From positions 190,673-254,672 of the forward strand of contig JABHIE010000029.1 of NCBI GenBank assembly GCA_018671175.1: 64,000 bases of DNA, read 5' to 3'. The stretch is from Planctomycetota bacterium. Lineage in GTDB: Bacteria; Planctomycetota; UBA1135. Below the pieces are notes generated by a model. It was not told the origin of the DNA, did not search any database, and worked only from the letters and a program-made list of their open reading frames with translations. Below are positions 24,203-33,195 of this stretch, one piece after another (position 1 is the stretch's first letter; each line of letters starts with the position of its first letter). The position numbers were made by a program, and so were the translations under genes.

Positions 24203-24562
24203 ATGTCTCGCACACGAAATGTAGTCCCACGCCTCCGCCGCCGCCGTCGCTTGATGCGCCGCGCCAAGGGCTTTCATCAGGGTCGTCGTCGTTTGTTGCG
24301 CACAGTCAAAGAGACTTTGTTGCGCGCTGGCAACTTCGCATACCGCGATCGTCGCAATAAAAAGCGTACCTTCCGCCGTCTGTGGATTCAGCGTCTCAAC
24401 GCTGCTGCCCGCATGAATGATTTGAGCTACAGCCGTCTCATTCACGGCATGAAGCAAGCCAGCATCGACATCGATCGCCGTGCTCTTTCTGAGTTGGCTT
24501 TCCATGATCCAGCAGCATTCACTGCTGTTGCCGAAAAGGCAAAAGAGGCCCTGGCCGCTTAA
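24203..24562 (+). CDS. rplT: 50S ribosomal protein L20
   Basis: KGFHQGRRRLLRTVKETLLRAGNFAYRDRRNKKRTFRRLWIQRLNAAAR. Confidence 0.97.
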   Translation: MSRTRNVVPRLRRRRRLMRRAKGFHQGRRRLLRTVKETLLRAGNFAYRDRRNKKRTFRRLWIQRLNAAARMNDLSYSRLIHGMKQASIDIDRRALSELAFHDPAAFTAVAEKAKEALAA

Positions 24563-24568
24563 TCCGCC

Positions 24569-25618
24569 ATGCTTGAGCGCCTCGAGGAACTCCGCCACGA
24601 GGGCTTAACGGCCGTCGAGGCCTCTAATTCAGAAGACGAGCTCCGAGAAATCGAAGTTCGTCTTCTTGGGCGTAAAGGGGCACTCACTGACCTCCTGAAA
24701 AGTCTAGGTACTCTTCCAAAAGAAGATCGGCCAGCTGCAGGGCAGGCAGCAAATCGTGTGAAGCAAGAGATTGCTGCGCAAATCGAGGTCGCTCGAGGCA
24801 AACTTCACGCCTTCAATTTGGCAACAGACCTTGCCGGAGATGGGCTTGATGCCACTTTGCCTGGGCCTAAGCCGCCCGCCGGTGGCCTGCATCCGCTTGG
24901 GCAAATCGCCCGTGAACTCGAAGATGTTTTTCAATCCATGGGCTTCCGGATTGCCGACGGCCCCGAAGTTGAGCTCGAAGATAACAATTTTGATGCGCTC
25001 AATATTCCTGCAGACCATCCTGCGCGAGAGTCGCACGACACGATTTGGGTTACTCCAGAGGGTGATGGTCGCGGTAAGGGTAAAGGTGTTTGCATGCGCA
25101 CGCATACTTCTTGCGTGCAGATTCGGGCTCTCCGTGAGCATGGCGCTCCACTTCGAGTGGTCGCCCCTGGCCGAGTCTTCCGCCAAGAGACACCAGATCC
25201 AACGCACGACCATACTTTCCACCAGATGGAAGGCCTCGTTGTCGACAAAGGCGTTGGCGTCCACCATCTCTTGCATGCCATGAATACGCTTTTAGAGGGT
25301 GTCTTCGGCCGCAAAGTTGAGACGCGCTTGCGCCCTGGTTTTTTCCCGTTTGTTGAGCCTGGCTTTGAGCTTGATGCGCGCTGCCCTTTTTGCAAAACGG
25401 GTTGTCGCGTCTGCAAGCAATCGACCTGGATCGAGCTCATGCCCGGTGGCATGATTCACCCCAATGTCTTGCGCGCCTGCGACATCGACCCTGATGTGTA
25501 TAGCGGCTACGCCTTTGGCCTTGGTTTGTCGCGCATGGTGATGTTGCGCTATGGCATTGATGACATCCGCTGGCTGTTGAGCGGCGACCTTCGTTTCTTA
25601 GAGCAATTCCGCGCATGA
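24569..25618 (+). CDS. pheS: Phenylalanine-tRNA ligase alpha subunit
   Basis: THTSCVQIRAL, PDPTHDHTFHQMEGLVVDKGV, HPNVLRACDIDPDVYSGYAFGLGLSRMVMLRYGIDDIR. Confidence 0.97.
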   Translation: MLERLEELRHEGLTAVEASNSEDELREIEVRLLGRKGALTDLLKSLGTLPKEDRPAAGQAANRVKQEIAAQIEVARGKLHAFNLATDLAGDGLDATLPGPKPPAGGLHPLGQIARELEDVFQSMGFRIADGPEVELEDNNFDALNIPADHPARESHDTIWVTPEGDGRGKGKGVCMRTHTSCVQIRALREHGAPLRVVAPGRVFRQETPDPTHDHTFHQMEGLVVDKGVGVHHLLHAMNTLLEGVFGRKVETRLRPGFFPFVEPGFELDARCPFCKTGCRVCKQSTWIELMPGGMIHPNVLRACDIDPDVYSGYAFGLGLSRMVMLRYGIDDIRWLLSGDLRFLEQFRA

Positions 25619-28032
25619 AAATTTCCCTGAACTGGGTCGGCGATTTTGTCGACATTAGCGATTTGTCGGCTGAGCGAATCGCCGAATTGCTCTCTCTGCA
25701 TACCGCCGAGGTTGAGGGCATCGAAACAGTCGGTGACGCCATTGCCGATGTCGTTGTGGCTCAAGTTGTATCTTGTGACCCTCATCCAGATGCTGACAAG
25801 CTTTCCGTGACGAGCGTCGAATATGGCGCGGCCGAACCTGCCCAAGTAGTTTGTGGCGCATCTAATGTGCGGAAGGGCCTCAAGATCGCCTTTGCGCCTG
25901 TCAAGGCTTGCCTTCCGGGTGATTTCAAAATCAAAAAGGCCAAACTGCGCGGCGTGACTTCCTGCGGCATGATTTGCTCCGAACGCGAGTTAGAGCTCTC
26001 AGAGGAGCATGCGGGCATTCTTGAGTTGCCTGATGACGCAGTCGTGGGCACTCGTCTTGTTGATCATTTAGGCCTGAGCGATTCGGTCCTTGATCTAGAT
26101 AATAAATCACTGACCCATCGTCCCGACTTGTGGGGCCATTATGGTTTTGCGCGCGAGTTGGCCGCAATTCTGAATCGGGAATTAATACCACTTCCCGTCC
26201 TTGAGGCATGGCCTGAAGGCTCAACTGATTTAGCGATTGAGCTAGCCGACACACAGGGATGCCCGGCTTATTTTGGTTTAGCTGTTGATCTGCAAGATGG
26301 GCCCAAAGCGGCTCCAGCTCTGATTCAAGAGCGTTTGCTTGCCATCGGGCAGCGTCCCGTAAATGATCTCGTTGACTTGACTAATTATGTCCTCCAAGAA
26401 ATAGGGCAGCCGACACACGCCTTTGACTTGGATAAATTATCTAGTTCAGACATTGTCGTCAGGCTTGCGAAGCAAGGTGAGTCGCTGACCACGCTCGACG
26501 ACGAAAATCGCGAGCTTGACGCGCGAGATTTGGTGATTGCTGACAAGAGTGCGGCGATTGCGCTGGCCGGCGTGATGGGTGGAGCGGCCACTGAAGTGGG
26601 TGACTCTACGACGCGTATTCTGCTTGAATCGGCTGTTTTTCACCCCGTTCGCACACGCCGCACTTCGCAACGCACAGCCCTCCGTTCTGAGGCAAGCATG
26701 CGTTTCGAGAAATCACTTGACCCCAATCTGGCCGAGCAAGCTCTGCGGCGTTTTGCCTATCTTTTATTAAATGCACGACCCGATGCTCGTTTGCACGGAG
26801 CGCCTGCATCTGCCGGCCTGGCGGTTGCCCCCGAGACGATTCTTGCGCTTTGTCCTGAGCGCACAGCTCGCCTGCTTGGCATGGATTTGTCGGTTTCTGA
26901 TGTGGCACAAAGTCTCGAGCGGCTTGGTTTTCAGGTCGAGCCACAGGGCAGGCTTCTCTCTGTTCAAGTGCCCACCTGGAGATCCACAAAAGATGTCACC
27001 ACTGAGGTTGATCTCATCGAAGAGGTGGGGCGCTTACAGGGCTACGACCAAATTCAAGCCACCCCGATACAAGCTCCGATTGTTGCGCCACCGCGAGATC
27101 CCCGCCGCCAACTTGAGCACCGATTGACTCAGCGTTTGGCTGGCGTGCATCATTGCTTCGAGTCGCAAAGCTACTCATTTTTAGACGATGTCTGGCTAGA
27201 GCGACTGAGTCTGCCTTTGTCTGATTTTGTCGTACTTGATAACCCAATTTCAGACAGCATGCGCTTGGTGCGCCGCGACCCCGTCCCTTCCTTGCTCGAA
27301 CAAGCTCACGCCAATTTGCGAGAGCGACCATCAGGTCAGTTGTTTGAGTTTGCCAAAGGCTATGAGCCAGCCGTTGATGGGGCGGCTCCGATTGAGCGCC
27401 GATGGCTTTGCGTCGTTGCTTGGGCGCCCGTCCAAAAGAATGAATCACCCCTTCAATCACTTTTTGCCCATTCACGCTCAATGGTCGAAGATGTCATGGC
27501 TACCGCGGGTCTAAGCCCTCATTTTGAGCCCGCTGATTCTGTACTTGCCTGGGCGCACCCACGCCTCCACATGGCCGCTCGCGCACATCGTGGCCCTGAA
27601 GCGGCAAGGCTTGGCTCTTTTGCGGCTTTACATCCGCACCTTGCTGACGACCTAGGGTTTGACGGCTACCAGGTTGTGGTTAGCCTGCTTGATATGAGCG
27701 CCATTTACGAGGCCTCCAAGTCAGCCAAACCAAGCTTTCGCTCTCCGTCGCGATTACCAGGCATCAAAGTTGATGTCGCATTGGCTCTCCCCGCTTCGCT
27801 TTCCTATGCGGAAGTTGAGATTGAAGTCCGACGCGCTGGTGGCAAATTGCTAGATTCGCTTGAGCTTTTTGATCTCTTCGAAGGCGGCACACTTGAGCCA
27901 GGGCAGCGCAGTCTTGCCTTCCGTGCCGTTCTCCGTGCACCGGATCGCACGCTTGTAGAAAAAGATGAGCAGAAGTTCATCAAAAAAGTCACTCAGGCTG
28001 CTGAGCGATTGGGCGGAAGTCTGCGTGGATAG
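25615..28032 (+). CDS. pheT: Phenylalanine-tRNA ligase beta subunit
   Basis: MKISLNWVGDFVDI, tRNA-binding domain, DLTNYVLQEIGQPTHAFD, C-terminal FDX-ACB domain. Confidence 0.96.
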   Translation: MKISLNWVGDFVDISDLSAERIAELLSLHTAEVEGIETVGDAIADVVVAQVVSCDPHPDADKLSVTSVEYGAAEPAQVVCGASNVRKGLKIAFAPVKACLPGDFKIKKAKLRGVTSCGMICSERELELSEEHAGILELPDDAVVGTRLVDHLGLSDSVLDLDNKSLTHRPDLWGHYGFARELAAILNRELIPLPVLEAWPEGSTDLAIELADTQGCPAYFGLAVDLQDGPKAAPALIQERLLAIGQRPVNDLVDLTNYVLQEIGQPTHAFDLDKLSSSDIVVRLAKQGESLTTLDDENRELDARDLVIADKSAAIALAGVMGGAATEVGDSTTRILLESAVFHPVRTRRTSQRTALRSEASMRFEKSLDPNLAEQALRRFAYLLLNARPDARLHGAPASAGLAVAPETILALCPERTARLLGMDLSVSDVAQSLERLGFQVEPQGRLLSVQVPTWRSTKDVTTEVDLIEEVGRLQGYDQIQATPIQAPIVAPPRDPRRQLEHRLTQRLAGVHHCFESQSYSFLDDVWLERLSLPLSDFVVLDNPISDSMRLVRRDPVPSLLEQAHANLRERPSGQLFEFAKGYEPAVDGAAPIERRWLCVVAWAPVQKNESPLQSLFAHSRSMVEDVMATAGLSPHFEPADSVLAWAHPRLHMAARAHRGPEAARLGSFAALHPHLADDLGFDGYQVVVSLLDMSAIYEASKSAKPSFRSPSRLPGIKVDVALALPASLSYAEVEIEVRRAGGKLLDSLELFDLFEGGTLEPGQRSLAFRAVLRAPDRTLVEKDEQKFIKKVTQAAERLGGSLRG

Positions 28033-28092
28033 CCGCTTGTGCATGGTGTAGTCTTGCTTGGGCTCATTCGCCCGACACCCCCCTGAATCTCC

Positions 28093-29565
28093 ATGAACTG
28101 GATCCGCCGAAACTTCGATACTTGCTACATTGTGGGGCAGGTATGGCTTGACGGTTTGAGCGTTTTATTAGCAGCTTGGCTTGGTTTTTTTCTTTTTGAT
28201 CTCATTGCGCCAAATATTGCCTATATCGGCATTTACCGCCAATTGATGGTTGTCATTGTCGCTATGTGCCTCGCTTCATTCTGGGGTTTTGGTCTCTATC
28301 GCTGGCAAAAGTCCATTTTGAATGTCGAAGAATACCGAGCACTTTTCAAGGCCACTCTTGTCGCCTTTGTCGCGACGGCGACAGCGATTTTTCTCCTGAA
28401 GGCAGCTCCTCCCGAGAGCGTGCCGCTAGAGCATGCCATTTATCGTTTGCTCGAACCAATTCATCATGCGCTTCAGCTAGACAGCATTGAGAATTATTCT
28501 CGCCCGCTCTTTCTTTTGATCTTCGGCTGCATCTTTCTGATTATGGTCGTGCAGCGTTCGCTTATGTTCAAATTATTGAACTACCTCCACGCTAAAGGTT
28601 TAGGGAATACCAAAGTCGCAATTTTTGGTACAGGAGACATGGCTTTGCAACTTGAGAAAAAGTTGCGCTTGTTTCCTACTTTGGGCTACCACTTCATTGG
28701 CTTTCTAGACAACGACGCTGATATGCACGGTCGAACCAAACGCGGTTACCCTGTTTTCGGTGGGCTTGATGATCTCGACGAGATAACGACAACTCATGAC
28801 ATCCGTCGTGTTTTTGTGGCCATGCCCCAACTCGAAGAGAGTGAGTTGCTCTCAATTTGTGATTCGCTCACCGATCTAGAGATTGAGCATCAAGTCCTCC
28901 CGCGCTTGTATAACTTCTTTAAGAAGTCCTATACCGTCGAAAATCTTGATTCGCTCCCTTTGCTGACATCGCCTGAGCGGCGGCGCACGCGTTTGGTCTA
29001 TACCTTTGCAAAGCGTTTGATGGATCTGGCAATTACAATTCCTGGCATTCTCTTGATCATGCCCCTTTTGTTTCTGACTGCTGCCCTTGTGCGACTGACT
29101 TCCAAGGGGCCTGCACTTTTTCAGCAATATCGTATTGGTAAGGGCGGTCATGCTTTCCGCATGTATAAATTTCGCTCGATGTATGTCGACATGTGCGGAG
29201 ATGCACCGATGCCGACATCTTCTCATGACCCACGCATCACTCCTTTCGGGAAGTTCATGCGCCACACATCTCTCGACGACCTTCCTCAATTATGGAATGT
29301 CATTAAGGGCGACATGTCATTAGTCGGGCCTCGTCCCGAGCAGTCATTTATCGTTAAGGAATACAGCGACATCGACAAACGCCGCCTGACCGTTAAGCCA
29401 GGCGCCACAGGCTTGTGGCAAGTTTCAAATGCCCGCGCCCGTCCGATTAAGGAATATTTTGATTACGACATCTATTATGTCGAGAATCAATCAATCTTTC
29501 TTGATATTACGATTTTCATCTTGACGATTTTTACATTGCTGAAAATTCGTCAACCTACGCTTTAG
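28093..29565 (+). CDS. Exopolysaccharide polyprenyl glycosylphosphotransferase
   Basis: N-terminal TM helices, Rossmann-like domain, C-terminal sugar transferase motifs (GKGGHAFRMYKFRSM, RHTSLDDLPQLWNVIKGDMSLVGPRPE, PGATGLWQV). Confidence 0.93.
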   Translation: MNWIRRNFDTCYIVGQVWLDGLSVLLAAWLGFFLFDLIAPNIAYIGIYRQLMVVIVAMCLASFWGFGLYRWQKSILNVEEYRALFKATLVAFVATATAIFLLKAAPPESVPLEHAIYRLLEPIHHALQLDSIENYSRPLFLLIFGCIFLIMVVQRSLMFKLLNYLHAKGLGNTKVAIFGTGDMALQLEKKLRLFPTLGYHFIGFLDNDADMHGRTKRGYPVFGGLDDLDEITTTHDIRRVFVAMPQLEESELLSICDSLTDLEIEHQVLPRLYNFFKKSYTVENLDSLPLLTSPERRRTRLVYTFAKRLMDLAITIPGILLIMPLLFLTAALVRLTSKGPALFQQYRIGKGGHAFRMYKFRSMYVDMCGDAPMPTSSHDPRITPFGKFMRHTSLDDLPQLWNVIKGDMSLVGPRPEQSFIVKEYSDIDKRRLTVKPGATGLWQVSNARARPIKEYFDYDIYYVENQSIFLDITIFILTIFTLLKIRQPTL

Positions 29566-29566
29566 T

Positions 29567-30028
29567 ATGCCTGAAGACCGCCGAGCAGCACCTCGTTGGG
29601 ACGGAATCGATCGCCGAGGCAAGCCAACGCCATTTCTTTCACGCTATTCCTTTTGGGGCGGCCGCCGCACTGACAATGGGCGCCGAGATGGCGAGAGCCA
29701 GCCCGGTTATGTCGACTTGTATTCCCCACGCCTCTGGGCGCTGCTGCTATTTTTCCTGTGCCTCAATCTGCTCGATTCGCATTTTACGATGGTCTATTTG
29801 CAGCGTGGTGGTGCAGAAGCAAACCCAATCGCTCTCTGGTTGCTTGAGTTAGGTCCCTTTGCTTTCCTCATCGGAAAAGGCCTTGGCGTAGGCTTCGGAG
29901 CACTCCTTTTTTGCATCCTGAAAAATTTCCCGTCGGCGCGTAAAGGCGTCATGATTGCACTTTTGCTTTACCAGCTTTTGCTGGTCTACCACATCGTTTT
30001 GTACCGCAGCGTATTGCTCTCAGGTTAG
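29567..30028 (+). CDS. DUF5658-like membrane protein
   Basis: Charged RRAAPR/DRRG N-terminus; TM helices with LNLLDSHFTMVYLQRGGAEANPI. Confidence 0.6.
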   Translation: MPEDRRAAPRWDGIDRRGKPTPFLSRYSFWGGRRTDNGRRDGESQPGYVDLYSPRLWALLLFFLCLNLLDSHFTMVYLQRGGAEANPIALWLLELGPFAFLIGKGLGVGFGALLFCILKNFPSARKGVMIALLLYQLLLVYHIVLYRSVLLSG

Positions 30029-30999
30029 AGGCAGGCCGAATCGTTATTTGAAACCCAAGACAGAGTCACCCGAGTCGGGATGACATCCGCAGCAAAATCG
30101 AGATTCAATTTGGCCGGAATGCGCTGCGCTAGTCGATTCAGCAAGATGCTTAAAAACGGTGGCGGCTGAACGGGGTTTTCGGGGACCTTGGTATTGTCTG
30201 GCAAATGCCAACACAATGATGTGCTTGACCCATCTTCAAGAATCGAAAGACTTGGGCTTCCGCCGGTGCCGAATCGCTCTAACCATGAAACCGCGACAAG
30301 CGCCGTTGCGGTGAGCGTCTTGCGGTCAGCAAAGACCATTGCGGAATCAGCACCGCAATCAGGAAAGAGTTGAGCTAAATCTATATCAGTGGGGTGCGAA
30401 CCTTGCGTACCGCTGGATAACATTAATGCGTTGAGGCGCTCTTCCATGCGTCGAGAAGCATCGAGTGCCGTGCGCAATAGGCTGGGCAATAGATCTTCGT
30501 CGGCCTCAACCGAAAGTTGAATGTAGCCATTAGTAGCGCTCAAAGAGTCTCGGAGGTCTTCTACGAGGCTCGCTATGAAGGCCGGCTCGTCTGTTGAAGC
30601 TGGCGTTGATGCTGGCGTTGATGCTGTAGGAGTATTTTGTAGGAAGAAATCAACAGAAGCCGGTGTCCAGGGTTGGGGGAGGACAAAGACCCCTGGCATA
30701 GCGAGCAATGCCTCATGCCCAGCAAGGCCTCGCTTGCCGACTAGGAGCAGGGTTGTCAATTCTGGGCGGTACTCATGAGCGCCAGCCAAAGCTGTCAAAG
30801 CATCTTCGCCCGCAAAATCAGAATCAACGATAAAGCCACCCAAATCAACTTCGCTCAGCCATTGAAACCAATGACTGGCGCGAGGCGTTGACAGCTCAAA
30901 ACGATTCTCGGGGCAACGCATAACCAAAAACTCAAACAGAGAAGATGGATGCGCAGGGAGGAGGGCTTGAACGAGGGGATGGGCAGAGGAGAAAGACAA
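30025..30999 (-). CDS. Degenerate receiver/histidine-kinase-like protein
   Basis: VEDLRDSLSATNGYIQLS resembles DHp SHELRTPLNAI without the His; N-terminal receiver-like fold; no clear N/G boxes. Confidence 0.5.
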   Translation of the reverse strand: MSFSSAHPLVQALLPAHPSSLFEFLVMRCPENRFELSTPRASHWFQWLSEVDLGGFIVDSDFAGEDALTALAGAHEYRPELTTLLLVGKRGLAGHEALLAMPGVFVLPQPWTPASVDFFLQNTPTASTPASTPASTDEPAFIASLVEDLRDSLSATNGYIQLSVEADEDLLPSLLRTALDASRRMEERLNALMLSSGTQGSHPTDIDLAQLFPDCGADSAMVFADRKTLTATALVAVSWLERFGTGGSPSLSILEDGSSTSLCWHLPDNTKVPENPVQPPPFLSILLNRLAQRIPAKLNLDFAADVIPTRVTLSWVSNNDSACL

Positions 31000-31042
31000 A
31001 ATTCCTATGGGTGCCTTATTCTATCAGGGAATTAGGCTAAGT

Positions 31043-31639
31043 TCAGGCTAAGTTTGCATGCCGTAAAATCCATGGCGCGGCCTCTCCTAAGTGAGCGCAA
31101 AATAAGTCAGCCTCTTTTCCGTCTTCGGCTAGTTTTTGCTGCGCGCTGCGACCCTTGCCGGTGGCGACAAGCACCGTTGCTAAATCGCGAGCTGCAAAGG
31201 CTTGCAGATCACGGACATCATCGCCAACGCCGGCAGAATGCTCCCAGTCGATTTGGAAGTCTTCTTCAGCTCGTGAAAGTAACCCATCGAGCGGCTTGCG
31301 GCAGTGGCAACGGCGCCTCTGTGGAGAAACGCCAACGCTTGGATGATGCGGGCAGTGATACCAAGCATCAATCCGAACCCTATATTCATCAAGCTGTGCT
31401 TGAGTCTCTTGTTGGCTCGCTAGCAGGTTGCCTTCGTCGAGGAGCCCGCGCGCCACACCCGACTGGTTGGACACCACGATCAAAAGTAAACCCGCTTGCT
31501 GCAAAGATGCAAGGCCAGGCCCTACACCAGGGAGCAATTCGACCTTTGATGCGCGTGACAAGTAAGGCACTTCACGCAAAATCGTGCCGTCGCGGTCAAG
31601 GAAAACTGCGGGCTTTGCGGGCGTGGTTTGCGAGGTCAT
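31043..31639 (-). CDS. gmhB: HAD-IIIA phosphatase, D-glycero-D-manno-heptose 1,7-bisphosphate phosphatase-like
   Basis: VFLDRDGTI, VVSNQSGVARG, CPHHP...CHCRKP zinc-binding motif. Confidence 0.85.
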   Translation of the reverse strand: MTSQTTPAKPAVFLDRDGTILREVPYLSRASKVELLPGVGPGLASLQQAGLLLIVVSNQSGVARGLLDEGNLLASQQETQAQLDEYRVRIDAWYHCPHHPSVGVSPQRRRCHCRKPLDGLLSRAEEDFQIDWEHSAGVGDDVRDLQAFAARDLATVLVATGKGRSAQQKLAEDGKEADLFCAHLGEAAPWILRHANLA

Positions 31640-31681
31640 GTTTCAAGTTTAGCGGAAAGGGCCTAGTGCATTCTTTAGAGA

Positions 31682-31703
31682 ATTCTGGAGATGCCTCCAG
31701 AAT
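31682..31703. repeat. Perfect inverted repeat in divergent intergenic region
   Basis: ATTCTGGAG (31682-31690)-ATGC-CTCCAGAAT (31695-31703). Confidence 0.6.
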
Positions 31704-31714
31704 GGAAGTACCCT

Positions 31715-32581
31715 ATGGGAATGGTAAAAAGTAAATTAAAACAAGCAGCGGCGTTGCAAGAACTGCGCGCCAAAGATTCAGGCGATGCCTGGATGGCATT
31801 GAAAATTCTCGGTGAATTCGTTGAGGGCTTTGATGCCCTGAAAGACATTGGCCCCGCGATTTCGATTTTTGGATCGGCTCGTACCCCAGAAAATCACCCC
31901 TGGTATGAAATGGGGCGTCGCACAGCCGAAGAAATCGCCAAGCGCGGTTACACCGTGATTACAGGTGGCGGTCCAGGTGCAATGCAAGCGGCCAATCAAG
32001 GGGCAAAAGACGGCCAAGGTTTGTCGGTCGGCCTCAATATTGATTTGCCGATGGAGCAAGACCCCAATCCATATCAAGATCTCGAAATGAACTTCCGTTA
32101 CTTCTTTGCTCGCAAAGTTTGTTTCGCGAAATACGCTCTAGGCTATGTTGTCTTGCCAGGCGGCTTTGGCACCATGGACGAGTTTTTCGAGGCGCTCACA
32201 CTCATTCAAACAAACAAGATGGAAAACTTTCCTATCGTGTTAATGGGGAAAGAGTATTGGGGCGGATTGGTGCGCTGGATCAAGCGCTCGATGGTTGCAG
32301 AAGGCACCGTGTCAGCTGAAGACTTAGATCTCTTCTATGTCACAGATGACCCTGTTGAAGCCGCAACGGTTATTCAGCGTGCACTAGAAGGCGGTTCTCA
32401 TGCTCGCCCTGAGTGGCGCAAAGAGCTGAAGCGAGCAAAGCAACGCGCAGCTCGCATTCACGCACCTAAGCGTCGAGCAAAGAAGAAAGCAGCGAAAAAG
32501 ACGACTAAGAAAGTCGTGAAAAAAGTCGCCAAAAAAGTCGCGAAGAAAACGACTAAGAAAGTGAAACAGGGAAAGCGTTAA
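31715..32581 (+). CDS. LOG-family (TIGR00730-type) protein with Lys/Ala-rich tail
   Basis: GGGPGAMQAANQGA, LPGGFGTMDEFFE; tail KKKAAKKTTKKVVKKVAKKVAKKTTKKVKQGKR. Start could be 31691. Confidence 0.88.
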   Translation: MGMVKSKLKQAAALQELRAKDSGDAWMALKILGEFVEGFDALKDIGPAISIFGSARTPENHPWYEMGRRTAEEIAKRGYTVITGGGPGAMQAANQGAKDGQGLSVGLNIDLPMEQDPNPYQDLEMNFRYFFARKVCFAKYALGYVVLPGGFGTMDEFFEALTLIQTNKMENFPIVLMGKEYWGGLVRWIKRSMVAEGTVSAEDLDLFYVTDDPVEAATVIQRALEGGSHARPEWRKELKRAKQRAARIHAPKRRAKKKAAKKTTKKVVKKVAKKVAKKTTKKVKQGKR

Positions 32582-32584
32582 AAC

Positions 32585-33166
32585 TTACTCTTGATCTTCT
32601 GCCTTAGCACGGGCCTGGAATTCTCCGGTCTCCGTGCTAATTTTTACATATTCACCGGTAGTGATGTAAGGAGGCACTTTTAATTCAAGACCCGTTTCAG
32701 CGACGGCCTTTACTTTATCGTTTGTAACGGTATCGCCACGCGCGCCAATTTCGGCTTCGGTGATTTGCAGAACTACAGTCGTCGGCAATTCAACGGTTAG
32801 TGGGTTGCCTTCGTAGAGAGTCACGCCGACTTGTTGGTTCTCGCGCACATACGGCATGGCCTCGTCAACTAAGGAAGGCGTGAGGAAATACTGCTCGTAG
32901 TTTTCGCAATCCATGAAGACATAGTTTTCGCCTTCTTTGTAGCTATAGGTCGCTTGGCGGCGATCGAGGTAGGCAAGCTCAAGAGTTTCGTCGGAAGAAA
33001 GACGAAGTGCTTTTTGCGCACCCGTTGAGTGGTGCTTGAGCTTAATCTGGTTAAAGGAGCTGCCCTTGCCGGGCTTGCGGAACTCGTGAGAAGTTACCAC
33101 AAAGAGCTCACCGTCAAGGATGAGGATGTTCCCTTTACGGGCTTTGTTTGCGCGAATGTTGGCCAT
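32585..33166 (-). CDS. efp: Elongation factor P
   Basis: EFRKPGKGSSFNQIKLK, KVKAVAETGLELKVPPYITTGEYVKISTETGEF. Confidence 0.94.
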   Translation of the reverse strand: MANIRANKARKGNILILDGELFVVTSHEFRKPGKGSSFNQIKLKHHSTGAQKALRLSSDETLELAYLDRRQATYSYKEGENYVFMDCENYEQYFLTPSLVDEAMPYVRENQQVGVTLYEGNPLTVELPTTVVLQITEAEIGARGDTVTNDKVKAVAETGLELKVPPYITTGEYVKISTETGEFQARAKAEDQE

Positions 33167-33195
33167 GATGAGCCGCTAATTCTAGCAAATCGCGC

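Noticed and set aside
25381-25437. Cys cluster (CPFCKTGCRVC) in PheS as a novel metal site
   Set aside because: A similar Cys-containing insertion occurs in PheS of various other bacteria as I recall; not treated as new.
30595-30640. Short GGCGTTGATGCT repeats
   Set aside because: Only two to three imperfect copies encoding an ASTP linker in the pseudo-kinase-like protein; trivial low-complexity linker.
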